Assembly (NCBI RefSeq): GCF_023973825.1
Contig: NC_090125.1
Location: forward strand, 2,130,928 to 2,194,927
Origin: Plasmodium brasilianum
Lineage: Eukaryota > Apicomplexa > Aconoidasida > Haemosporida > Plasmodiidae
Length of the DNA: 64,000 bases
Direction: 5' to 3'
Of the stretch, positions 13,601 to 26,592 are shown in pieces. The notes below the pieces were generated by a model. The model worked only from the letters and a program-made list of their open reading frames with translations. It ran no database searches and was not told where the DNA came from. A program made the position numbers and the translations under genes. Positions within the stretch are counted from its first letter, which is position 1, and every line of letters starts with the position of its first letter.

Positions 13601-16600
13601 CATATATAGGAGCTTCTGACAAATATATACCTTTAATTATTTTAAATATGTGCTTTAAATGAAAAAAGTAGTGATAGCAATTTAAATTTGCCTTAAAATA
13701 TTTTGCTGTATCAAAAAATAATCGAACAGTTGCCAAGGAAAGGGGTTCTGACAAATTCTTTATGACTTCATGAAAATTAGAAAATTTATGTCTTAAGAAA
13801 ACATGAAATGTATTCTTTATAACTACTTCATCCATTTCATTTAAATGAACAATATGCAATCTGTTTATTAGTTTTCTATTAAATGATGAAATGTATTTTT
13901 TATTATTTCCATATATTAAAAAGAAAAATAAATTCTCCACATTTTTTACAGAACCGTTGTCTCTGTTATAGTACATATTATAGTCGATAAATTGGTTGAG
14001 AAATTCTAAAATGCTTGTATTGGGGGCTGACTTATCGTGATAATTAAGATTGCTTTTGCAGCTGTTATAACTGTTATTTTTCGACTCATATTTTATGTCA
14101 TAGTTAAAATCAAACAATAATTTGTTAGTAGAAGTAGTAGTAGAATTAAGGCCGTTAAAATAAGAATTATCATATTTTTGAAGACTATTTAAATCATCTA
14201 AAATAAAATATAGAGACCTCTTATTTCCTATTGGCTTATAAATATTTCTGCATTTCTTTTCTACATTCATTTCAATTTTTTTTTCTAGTTTGTTCGAGTT
14301 ATATAATTTTGAGATGAAGATATAATAACTTGATATATCTTCTTTAATATATGGTAATATATTGTACTTCATAAAAAAGGTTTTTCCACTAAATTTATTT
14401 CCTATTAGTAGTATATTCTTTTTGTTATACATTAATATGTTAATAATATTTTTTTTTCTCAAAGATTCTACATTGTCTACATATATATTGTCATTAAATT
14501 TCTGTTGAAAATATTTTTGTTGTTTTGTTTTTTGCATGTTGTTTTCACCTATATTTTTCTTTTGATTATAGATATCTTTTAACGATGATTTATTATAGCT
14601 TTGAATAAAATTGTGGTTGAGGACGTTATACTCATCATTATCAACATTGTAATTATTGTTATTATTATTACAGTTATTATTATTCTTATTGTTATTTCTT
14701 TTCTCATCCGGGAATTTATTTTTACCATTTTTAATATTTCTATAGGATAATATATTATCAGAAAAATTATTATTTGAAAAGCTGTTATCCGAAAAATAAT
14801 TGTTGGACATATTTTTACTGTAACTGTTAAAAGCAGTAGAATCAAGATAGTTGTTATTCGAATAAATATTATGCTCGGAATAATTACTAAACATATGGTA
14901 ATTGTCTAACATGTTCATATCATTTATACTGTTTTCATTAGATGACATAAAATTGGAATGATATGTTTGGTACACATTGTTTAAGGTATCTTTATTATTA
15001 CTATCACTAAACAGATTATTATAATTAATTGTGTATTTGTTAAAATTTTTGCTAAATTGTAAATTACTATTCAAGAAAATTTTATTAAAATTAGTTTCTT
15101 GGTTTAACGTTTCATTCAACTGGTTTGCGCTCACATTCATATATTTCATATTACTATCGTTTTTACTAAAATTGTAATTTTCATAAGAAAAAAAATTTTC
15201 TTTCACATTTGGAAGAAAATTATGGTTAGTTGTAATTAATTCGTCCCACAAAACCCAGCTGAAATTGTTTTTACTTATTGTGTAATCAAAAATAGTGTTC
15301 AAATGTGGAAAGGTACTATCTATACTTTTAATTAAATGATCTAGTAATTCCTTACTTTTAGGGCATAAAATATTAGAAAAAGTGTATATAATAGATTGAA
15401 GAAATAATTTTTCTAAGCAAAGGGAAGGGTTCATATTTCTTGGAAAATTTTTATCATATAAATTACATAACATATCGTAAAGTTGACAAATAGATATTAT
15501 AATATTTGCATCACTTACATCAATAATTAAATTAAATTTATTTTTCTTAGAATTCATTATTTTTTTAATATACTTATTAAAAAATCCTTGAACCAAATTT
15601 TTTTCTTCTAAACTGAAGAAATTATTTTGTAAATAGCTATCGATGATCCATTCAAAGTTAAACTCTTCCTCATTCATATAAACTATTTTAGATCTACTAA
15701 TAAAAGACGGAGTACAATTTTTCAAATTTTCTATTTCAAAAAATATAAATACGTTATCTGTATATTTTAATCTATTTCCATTTATAAATGTTAACACCTT
15801 ATTTTCATCTAACAAAGAATGTAACGGTTCAGCTGTTAATGTATCTATAGGCCCATCTAAAATTAGCCATTTTTCATTGGGGGTATTATCATCAAATAAC
15901 TTTTTCATTATTAATGAAAATATACCATCTTCATAAATTTCTTTCTCAAAGTTATAGTAACCATACAATTTCCTTAAGTCAGTGGACATGGGATTAAAAA
16001 CTGTTATATCAATAGAATTATTATTCATGTCTGTACTATGTTTATTTTTATTTGAAAAATCGAGCAATGTTCCAGAAGAATTTTTACTTTGTATAGAATG
16101 GGTACTACTTATTTTACTCAATTTTTTCGTAGCTATATTATTTGTAATCATATTTGCATTCCCTTGGTTCTTATATTTGTTGTAGAACAAATTATTAGGG
16201 TACAACAAATTATAACTCTCATATGTTCCTTTATTTGCCATTTGCGAATGTGTAGGTATGATGCTTATTTTATTTGAGTTTGCATAATCATCATTGTAAT
16301 TATTTAATTTATTTTTATTAATATCAGAATCGTGCTCATACGAATTGTTATAATTACCTTTATGTAACAACATTGCGTCATAGCTTTCTTCCTCTGCGGT
16401 AATGTCAGTAGCACTAGTAACAGTAGAAGTACCTGTTGTTTTTGTAGAACTTACTATTATCTTTGCGCTTTTCAGAATTTCGCAGAAATGCTTAAAAATA
16501 TTTATGATACTAGTTTTACCGGTGCATGATTTTCCCACCAAGACAATTCCTTTGTTTGTTTTTTTTATTTTATGCAATTTTAATATGCTTTTTATATAAT

Positions 16601-19600
16601 AATCATTTATTGTGTATCCCATATTTTTCATTATACCTGTAATTATTTTAACAGATGCATCATTATTTTTATTTTTTGCTTGTTTATTTTTTACTAATGG
16701 AAATAATTCTTTCAGAAATCTGTAAAATATATGTAAGTCATCTTTTAATAACTTTGATTCATTGGCTTCTACCAAAGCATCATATATAATCTCTTCTTCA
16801 TTTTTTGTTCTACTATTAACTGTAAAATCTTCTGACACTAAATTAAGAAACTTTTTCATTTCCCTTAAATCAATTATATATTGTTTTTGCTTAGATAAAA
16901 ATTCATATAGCAAACTGTAACATACATTAATTTTCTTTGATAACTTTTTTGCATTTTTAAAACCTATAGAAGTTAAAGAGAATTGACATATTAGATAAAA
17001 ATTTGGTAATTTAAAACAAAATTCTTGAATAACGTTGTTATAATTTTCCAGCGAATATATACAGTTGTCATTTTTCTTGCACAGTGTTAAATATATGGAG
17101 CAAGTGTTCTTTATTTTAATACGTTGTCCTTCAAAAAAAGCGCATTTGTTATTACTCATCCTGTTATTACTAGCTCTGTTGTTCACGCTGCTAGTTTCAG
17201 TAACATAAACATCTTTTGCCTCATTATATTCAGATGATTTATTAAAGCAGCTCTTGTCAGTGATCTTCGTGCTCTCATCTTCGTATTTGCTTTTTGATTC
17301 GATATTATTATTATTTATATCGTTCCTTTGAGCTGTACTGTTAGGTTCATTTGAATGCTCGTTTGTAAAATTAGGTGTGTTCTTTTTTTTTTCTAAAAAA
17401 GACAGTTCATTGTAGTCGTTACAAAATGTGCCAAACGAATTAGTAGTCATATTATTTTCATCATTACATAATTTCCATTTTGACTTATGGTGGTAGGAAG
17501 AGATGTTTTCATAATCTGCATATCTAGGTTCATCACCATCATTACTATTACTACTATTATTAAATGCAAATTTTTGTAAAATATGTTTGATACATCTAAA
17601 TTGCTCTACAATTATGACAATAACATTTTCATCTATTCTATTAAATTCATCAAAACAGCACCAAAATCCAGATTGTAATATACCAGATAAAATATTTCCT
17701 ATATATTTTGTAGTATTATTATTATTGCAATTAATTGAAATAATATTAGTACCAAACATTTTTGAAAAATCTTTAATCGTCTCACTTTTGCCAACTCCTG
17801 TTTCTCCTTTTATAGCACTTACATAAAAATTATCTAAAGAAAATAAACAAGAATAAAAGCATTTTTCGGTTAATGGTGTAATAACTAACCTAGTAGTGTT
17901 TCCTTGATATTCGTAACAATACTTTCTTTTATTATTAAAATATTGTAAATATAATGTCATGGATTTGTTTAGCATTAAATTTATAGTTTTAAGATATTTA
18001 AGTTGTTTGTTATTTTTATTAGTTAAATCCAAGGTATTTATATCATCAGTTTTGTTCATATCTTTTACAATTGTATTATCACCTTCACCTAGTATATGAT
18101 CTTTTATCGACTTTTTCCTTTTCATTAAAATTCCTCTCTTTGCTACTCTTGATACATTCGCCTCTTTTTCTTTGTCTTTTTCTTCACGATAGTCAATACT
18201 GCGTTTTTCCTGTTCTTCATCGGCCTCAAAGTTTTCGTTCTTTTTAACGTCTTTATCCGGATCAAGATAATTCTCTCTATCAATATCCTCTTCTATGTCA
18301 TTATCCTCTTCTATGTCAATATACTCTTCTATGTTAAAATCCTCTTCTTCGTCAATATCTTCCTCTATGTCAGTATCAATCTGTTTGTCAATATCCTCCT
18401 CTATGTAAAAATCGTCCTCATTATCAGTATCTTCCTCTCTGTCTATATCCTCCTCTATGTAAAAATCCTTACACTTTTCCAAGTCATCTTCCTTTTCTTC
18501 ATCTTCTCCTTTTTCTGTATTATTTCCTACATCCTGGTCTTCATTTAGACTGTCATCTTTATATTCGCATTGCTCTTTATTGCATTTCTTTTCCTTTTGT
18601 TTTTTCCCCTCTTCCTTCTCCTTTTGCTCAACATCCTTCTCACATGAGTTTTTTTTACCATTTGGGTGTAAACTATTTTTCTTGATAGAATTTATTATTT
18701 GCTTAACACTTTTCCCATTTGGTGTTATACTTTTTTTGTTCCTTGTATTTGAATTAGTGAAATCCTTATTTCCATTTTTATTTTCATTAGATTTTTTCTG
18801 TTTCTCATTCTCCTCTTTTTTAGTGACATTACTTTTACCATTCATTAATTTTGTAGATGAAAAATCCTCTATTTTCTTTTTTTTTTTTTCCCCTTTATCT
18901 TTTGTACTTATTGTATTATTAGCTTCATTTACAATTTTTCCATTTAATAAGTCTTGATCTAATAATTCATTTCTACTACTACTCTTTTTATAAATGTTAT
19001 TTGTTTGATTTTCTACAAGCACATGGTCACTTTTCTCAAGCAAATCAGTGCATGATAATAATGTATTTTGAAAATTCAAACTTTCATTATTTTCATCTTC
19101 GGATAAAATATATTTCAGCTGACATATCCATAAAAAATTATCATTGCATTCCATTTTGTTTTTTATCAATTTTTCTGCAACATCTTTATAATAACTTTCT
19201 AGCATTATGAGTGTAGTGATTTTTATATAATTTTTTTTATCTTTTATAGTTTTTACTAACTCCGTTAAAAATAGTAATTCCTTGTGATTTTCATTTTTCA
19301 TTTGATTTACAAAAATGTGTGATCCTTTGTTAATTTGTATTAGAAAATATTCATAATCATTTGTGAAATTTATGCATTTACTCGCTAGAACTAACTGCTG
19401 CGGATTATTCAAAATCCAGTTTTTAAAATTTTTTTCCTTTAATTGTAGTTGCACATTTACTAAGTCTACTTTCAAAGTCTCATATATATTTTCTTCTAAT
19501 TTATTTAATATAATAGTGGATGACTCATAATTTAGTTGCATCTTCTTTTGAAGCTTTATTTTTTCTCCATATTGAGAATAAATATAAATGTCAAAGTAGG

Positions 19601-22600
19601 ACGAAGAGTTAATGATCATATCTGAAGTAAAGTAATTGTTATGTTCATTTGTTATAGCATTTTCTTCATCTTTTTGTCCTCTTTCTTTGTTAATTAATTT
19701 ATCGTTGTTGTAGAAATTAGATGAATTTTTGGCATTCTTTTTAGTTGCAAAACCTGTTGTATAATTATTTTGATGATTATTGTAATTATATTCGTTCACA
19801 GAAATGCACTTTGAGTTATTTTTCTGAAAATAAATTTTTTTTTCAGATAAGACAAAATCGATTGAATGGATAGAGGAAAAAATTTTTTCGATCTTCTTTT
19901 TTAGCATCATAGGATTTTTGTGTATTCCCAATATTTCCAAAATTTCTTTATTAGACAAAAAGTAAAATCGAGGAAAAGAACTCTTTTTTTTTTCCAAGTA
20001 ACTTTCTAAAGATTTTTCAATAAAATTTAGCTGTTTTTGTATTTGTAAAAAAATATGTACATTATCATTGTTATTAATTTTTTCCAATATATACGAATTC
20101 TCAAAACTTTTGACAACCTTAATAAATCTTTGATTACATACATTGTATTCTTCATGTATTTTTTTTAATTCTTCTTTCATTTCTTCTGAACAGGATAAGA
20201 TAGATTTTATATATTCGTTTTTGTTCTGTATAAAATAAATAATTTCTAAATTGTCGTACAGATTTCCTAATATGCCTTCCCATTTTTCTGTCTTTTTTAA
20301 AAAATTTATATCAAAGTTGTAAACTTTTATATTATTTAATAAGAACAAGTCCTCATTAATATTATTAAAAATGTTATCTGTATCTTGAATCAAAAAAGAA
20401 GATTTATTATTCTTCACTGATAGTTTCATATTTTCGTATTTATTTATTATATTTTTTAGGTTGTTTTCTATAAATAATTCTTTCTCTGCGTTATTATATA
20501 AAATCGTTATAAATTTTATTTCTTTATATAACTTATGTTCTATAATATCATTCAATGTTATATTATTAAGATTCCATTGAATATTAGTTTTTAATTCTAT
20601 TTCTTTAAAATGCCTATATTTCATACATTCATTGGTTAAAATTTCAACAAGATATAAGGAAAATTTTAGTTTACCTACATTATTTTTTAACTCTTTATAT
20701 ATCTCCCAAGTATTTCTTCTTTTTATATTTATTAAAAATAGCTCAAAAATATCTATGAACTGCATTTTTACTTGGTTTAAAAATATTTTGATATTCAAAC
20801 TTTTCGTATCAGGCACAGCTACTTCCTTTCCCACTTCACATTTTATTTTTTTCTCATTTTTATTATTCGTTAAGCTGGTATTTTCATTTTCATTCATTTT
20901 GCTCTCCGCATAATCATTTGACATATATAAGCTCTCATCAAGTGTGTTCTGCTCCTCTAAAAAGCATAGTGTATGGCACAATCTTTGCTTCTTATACTCC
21001 TTTATCATTACAATAAGATCGCCTAAAATATCATATAAAAAAAATATATTGATATTTTTAATATAATCAAAAGTGGTATTCCAAAATCGTATCATCTGCC
21101 AAATAGATTTTAAGTGACATAAGTCTATTTCCATGTCGTTAATTTGCTCATCACATACATCATCTATATTAAATAAAATTATTTTATGCTTTAAAATATT
21201 TTGAGCATCTTTAATGTTTTTCAATTCCTCTTCATAAAAGCTAATCATATTCAGAACATCATCAGGGTTATTATCTATACTTATTGGCATTTCCTTATAG
21301 AAAACCAATTTTTTTTTCTGCCATAATTTATTAAACTCATTGTATGAATTTTTAACTTCGTTCTTCATTTTTTCTTTCGCGTCTAAGTACATTGTTTTGC
21401 TTTCTACTAGTAAAGCTTCAAATTTTCCAGATAAGGTTGATGCCGTTTTTAATTTCATGATTTCATCTTCTTTTAACTCACCTTTCAATTCTATTAGTTT
21501 TAAATAATCAGCCTCCAATTTATCTAACTCCATTTTATGTTTCATATAATTCTTATTGCAATGTTCTAATAACGAGTTATGTTCTTTTAGATCATTTATG
21601 TCGACCGCTGATTTTAGTAAATTTGTGCTATTTTCTTTAAAGAAGGTGTATAATTCATTTAGCTTTTTTCCACACTTCTCACTGATATAGTCCAAAAATA
21701 GGTTTTTGTATTTACTAAAATCGGACAGTAGCTCTTCCTTTAGTGTACTCAAGTTTATTTCTATAAACAAAATGATTTCCTGTAAAACCGAAAAAGAAAA
21801 AAAAAAAAAGGTATGGGGAGTACAGAGGATGAAGGAACAGCAAAACAGATTAAAAAAAATACAAGATTAAACTAAATTGCTCCTACTAATTTTTTTTTTT
21901 TTTTTTGATTTAAAAGACAGGGTTAAATTAATGCCGTTGAGGGAAATTGAGTAAACTAGTGCTGCAATATTCAAAAATGTGTTTTGCGTTATTTTATTAT
22001 TTCACTGTTTTACTGTTTTATTTATTATTTTCGTTTTTTTTTTTTTTCTCTCCTCTCCTCTCGTGCATACCTTGTCAATGTCCTGCTTGATATTTTCCTC
22101 TAAATTTTTGAAGACATTTATTTGGTTATAAACATACTTCATCGTGTCCTCGGCAGAATGCAAGTTACTTAACAGCTCAGTTTCATTTAAGCTCAAAAGT
22201 TTTAAGTTATAATGCCTTAGCCACTTAATCTTTTCCTTCAATTTTTCCATAAAATTAGCATATATATTATTTATTTGACTTAGTAATTTAGTACATTGAT
22301 TACTGTTGTCATTTTTTTTCATCTGGTTATCTTTGACATCATTCAGCTGATCCTTGTCATTAGCATTAGTGGTATTAAAAGCAAAAGCTAATTTTTTTTT
22401 TACTTGTTTTTGTCTATTTTTAAATATAATAACACTAAATTTTGGAAAGGTAAAAAATATGTCTGATGCTTTTTTATAAATTTCATCTGCAAGATTTTTT
22501 GCAGACTGATGTGAGAAGTCATATATCAGTTCTTTATTTTTATTTAATTTTATATAAATTTTAAATAGTGGATAATTCTCCACTTCATCATTACTAATTT

Positions 22601-25600
22601 TATCGGTCAATAATTTACAGTAATTATATAGAGAAACTTTTACAGATATAAAATATTTTTCTTGAAAATTTCTTTCAATATTCACTATATAGCTCTTAAA
22701 AGAGTTCAAGCTTTTTGTAGAATATTTTTCAATATATACAAGTATTTCTTTCAAAATTTTTATAATATTTGTATGTTTATCTCTTAATATACTCCTTATT
22801 CCTTCTATGTTTATATTTTGTTCTTCTTCAAACTCTTCCAAGGTATAGGTTCTTTTTTCATCAATGGCAATTATAGATATCTTTTCTATCTCATTTAATA
22901 TGTCTTTTATTTTTTCATCGTTAACTTTAAAAGCTGCAATTATAGTTTTGATGTTAATACACTCATTAAGGAAATTAAATAGAACATTCAATTTTATATT
23001 GTCCTTATTCCAGTTGTATTTAAATACAGTATTTTCAATATTATTATATATATTTCTCAAAACATATTCGAATATTTTATGTTGATCGGTATTTAGCATT
23101 ATACAGATATTGTTATAATTTCTTACTAGTCTATTTACATACTCTTTACATATTTTTAATCTTTCTTCATGAAAAGATATTTCATTAATTACATTGGGTA
23201 GAAATATTTGTTCATCTTTTATCTTCAACCAAAAATTAACTTCAGATAAAACCTTTTTAATTTCTATATTGTATGTACTTTCTATATATTTGTCTTTTAC
23301 TTTTATTAGAATTGAATTATCCAGCAGTGTGTTAACAAGAGAATTGTTCTTCTTGGAGGCGATAGTTTTCAGTTCGTTAATCCACATATTATTAATTTGT
23401 TTTATATAAATATTTACAGAATTTTGAAAATTATAATATCTTTCGCAAGCTATTTCTTGTTCTTTTACTTTTGGTATGTAAAAAAGCTTACTTAATTTTT
23501 CAAATATTCTATACACTTTTATATTGATATTTTTAGCAAGCATGATACAAGAAGAATGATATTCATATCTTATATTATAAGAAAAGTAATTGAATGGATT
23601 ATCAAGAAAATTATTAAAATATTTAAAATATGAGTCAATGTATTTAATAAAACTATTCCATATATCTACTATTTTCTTGCTCATAAATGATTTTATATTT
23701 TCAGTTACTGCTAAGTTATAAAACTTATCAAATAAAAATATACTGTTTTCAATATTACTAGAATTCTCGAACGATATTTTAATTAAGTTTATAAATATGC
23801 TTTCCAACATTTTTATTAATTCTTTGGTTTTTTTAAAATCATTAGTCCATTCATTATTTCTTATACTTAAAATGTTATACTCCAAATTTCGAATGCGATT
23901 TAATTCATTGAAGAATGTGGACTCTATATCGTTAAATCCTTTCTTAATTACGTTGTAGTATTCATAGCTAAACGTTTTTATGTCCTCTTCCTTAATACTA
24001 AATAAAAATTGTTCGCACGCAAAGCATATCTCCTTAAGGTCTATGCATTTATTCTTGAAGGCGTTAATCTAACAAAAGGTGGAAAGAAAAAATATCGCAC
24101 GAAAGTATAAATACATATATATATATATATATATACATATTTGTTGTTGTGTGCAGGTGTGTAAAAAATGATCTAACATTCGTACACATAACCTAAACAG
24201 TAACATATATAAAAGGCGAATATATTTAAAGCGTTTGAAATGTTACATTAGACAGGTTAATCTGATTCATGATGGATTCAAACGATGCATTCTTTTCTTG
24301 CATTTTTCCGAACGATATATTTATCAAATAATCCCAGTAAGAAACAAAATTAATACATTCATCTAGAGTCTCCGATAATTCTATAACTTCTTTGGTGTAC
24401 ATTTTTGAAAGATCAATGTAATTTTGTAAGGATTTAATAAATTCATTTAGTAACAGTGTTATTAAATTGTTTATTTGATCCGAATCCTTATAATATTTTG
24501 AAAAGTTAAAAATTAATTTTAACCTACTTACAATTATAGGTAAAATGTTATAAACATTTTCTATACTCTCATTATCTTCTAAACTCCTAAAAGGTTCTTC
24601 TAAAATTTTCAGTGCTTTTAGTTTATCTTCTAATTTAGCACATTTTTCTTTTATACTTGCTATTAACGTGTTATACTTTTTTACATTTATGCAATTACTT
24701 CTATCTAGGATATTCAAGATACAACTTATTATGTCCAAATTTAATTCTTGCAAGAGGTCTTTTAAAATGCTGTGCTTCTTCTCCACATCTGTTATGTACT
24801 CGCACAAGGTTAGGTAGCTTATTTCCTTGTCGTAAATCTGCACACAAGAAAAAAAAGCAGCGCGTTAGGAACGTGTAAAAAAATAAATAAATATATATAT
24901 ATGTATATGTATACATGCATATTCTCGTGCTGGCGGAAAAGTTAGAGAAGTAAAAATTTTTTATTATAGTTTTTCTAGTTCTCGTTTTAATTTCCAACAT
25001 TGCAGATACGCCTTTTAATACTAATATATAAATAAAAATTTTTAACTACATATTGTTAATCTAAGACATTGTAATATGAGCTTGGGGGTTATAGACACAG
25101 TATGGAAATTCTATTTTTGTATTCATGAGTAAAAATAATAATTATTCTAAGTTTTAGTTTAATTATTTTGTTACAATTTAGTTCTACAATAAAGCATACG
25201 AAACTGCAACAGAGGCAAGAAAAACGAAAGTTAGAAGTTATATTATTAAATATATGAAATACTATTACTATTCAACAAGAAATAAAAAAACATAATAATA
25301 AAATAATAAAATAAAATTCATTTTCTAATTATTAAAATTGCAAAACTGAAAAACTTCAGGCAAGTTATATCACATAAAGTAAAAATCTCTGTATTAAAAC
25401 TGTTATGTATGAATATAAAATGGAAGAAATTTTATTTTAAAAGAGTAAAATCCAAATGAAGTTAGAGGATGAAGCGAGGGTAGGAGAATATGTTAAACAA
25501 AAATGTCTTATTTACAAATTAATAATAGTGAATAATACATTTATCATATATATCATATTATATAATATAATTATGTAAATGCTCTCTTCATTTTTTTCAC

Positions 25601-26592
25601 TTTTTTTACATAATGATCATAAATTATGTTCACATGGAACATGTTAATATTTCTTATGACAAATATAATAAAACTACTATTCACACTTTTAAATAGATTG
25701 TAGAATAAATGATATTAGAAATACACTCCTAAAATAATGGTATTTGCATAACTGTTAATTTTTTTCTCTCTAAAATGGGTTTATCAATATTTACAGTACA
25801 ACTTAATTTGTTCTACTGTTACGTGAACATATAATTCTTTTGCGCAGATATCATTTTACACATAACAATTAAGATTGCATAACTATTTTCACATGTGTTT
25901 ATCTGCCTATATGCCCATATGATTATCTATTTGTTCACTTGTACATTTTAACATTTGAACATGTGCTTATTTATTTTTTTTTTTTGGCGCTTTACATTTT
26001 TGAACAACTTTTCAATGTCACTTATCCAATGATCCAGTAACTTTTCGAGGAGCTGAATGTAATTTTTATCAGTTGAGAAAAGTTCAATTTGATCCACAGA
26101 AATTTTAGGGTAATAAATTAGCTTGTTTTTAGAGAATAGCTGAGTAATATATGTCATAAATTCTACGGTAGTAATGTTAAAATCATTTTGTATATTGATG
26201 GGTGAGTTATTTTTCATGTCTAGCATGGGAATAAATACTCTATCCATGAGATTTAAAATATTTTCTTTTATTTCACATTTTACCTTATTATATAAAACTG
26301 TGTTATCTATATTTTCATATGTTATTTTTTTACTATTAATTTTTAAAAATATTATATATTCATCAATTGTTTCGTCTATTACTTCGTTAGGAAAATCAAA
26401 AGAGAAGCTTAATTTGATGTCATTATAATCTTTTAAATATATAAATAATATTTTGTAATTGACATTATACATCCATTTGTGAACTATCTTATTATAACTA
26501 TTATTCCATAGATTAGTGAAATTAAATTTTGATAAGCTTATTTTATTCTCTATCCACACACTTATAAAGTCTTCACTTACTTCCTCCTCCAT
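4610..26592 (-). CDS. Dynein heavy chain, axonemal type (giant, about 6,544 residues)
   Basis: Motor subunit of a flagellar dynein. Six exons join in frame: 26592-25996, 24837-24247, 24068-22071, 21779-5990, 5624-5047 and 4690-4610. Order of domains: N-terminal tail with a LLDHWISDIEKLF stretch, then DHC_N1-like tail (LEEPFRSL, IVSRLKLIF); linker; AAA1 with Walker A GETGVGKSE (about residue 2387) and Walker B CFDEFNRID; AAA2 with GKSCTGKTS and LILDGPIDTL; AAA3 with GNKFSGKTF; AAA4 with GDSESGKFT; stalk coiled coils flanking a microtubule-binding region (roughly residues 4630-4920, containing KPPDVVM and ATGALCMWVHA); AAA5 with LIVDPHYQVANWI; AAA6 with NPGNDWISDEKW; C-terminal domain with SWK, IHWLGGFCNP and DEGIYIKNLILQGAKWDF. 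The usual size is about 4,500; the excess is Asn/Lys/Asp-rich insertions and tandem repeats. The 3' junctions restore family matches (LNKVQC joined to ALKGEI; YLIQ to VGLRTGSKNPSEWGKLGV). AAA1 lacks the usual NPGYAG motif. A role in male-gamete flagella is inferred from the family. Confidence 0.93.
5770..5940. repeat. 12-bp minisatellite inside dynein intron 5
   Basis: About 14 copies of a 12-base unit (roughly RCCATTACTRCT on the plus strand) lie within the 365-base intron 5989-5625 of the dynein gene. The donor is TGCG|GTAAGA and the acceptor TGCAG with a TACTAAAC branch-like sequence just upstream. Because the unit is a multiple of three and free of stops, the exon frame reads on through it, which would append a false Val/Met/Ala tail if the intron were missed. 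Confidence 0.85.
9397..9556. repeat. Asn/Thr/Ser codon repeat in dynein AAA5 region
   Basis: Short-period repeat of ATT/GGT/ACT triplets on the plus strand. On the coding strand it encodes alternating NNTSNNTN units inside the AAA5 region of the dynein heavy chain. This is a typical Plasmodium low-complexity insertion, probably a surface loop. Confidence 0.8.
12394..12611. repeat. 18-bp coding tandem repeat (EVNEAI units) in dynein AAA4
   Basis: About 12 head-to-tail copies of an 18-base unit encode EVNEAI (11 copies) and a final EVNESI. The array lies inside the AAA4 module, after its P-loop (near 12860), so it is an insertion between Walker A and the rest of AAA4. Third-base drift is confined to the copies nearest 12600, which suggests that the central copies arose recently by slippage. 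Confidence 0.9.
18270..18480. repeat. Acidic Asp/Glu/Ile repeat in dynein linker insertion
   Basis: Imperfect repeat encoding DIEEDIDxEED-type units within a Lys- and Glu-rich insertion (about 18050-19000) upstream of AAA1. It explains part of the unusual length of this dynein. The period drifts and no copy is exact. Confidence 0.75.
24838..25995 (-). other. Long first intron of the dynein gene (1,158 nt)
   Basis: Donor AAT|GTAAAG and acceptor TGTGTGCAG|ATT are both in phase 0. The joined tail sequence continues a normal DHC_N1 pattern, so no missing exon is needed. It is several times longer than the other introns of the gene (178-365 nt). A GC-richer patch lies near 25080-25135 and a 40-codon plus-strand frame near 25456-25578. 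I see no recognisable gene in either. Confidence 0.65.
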
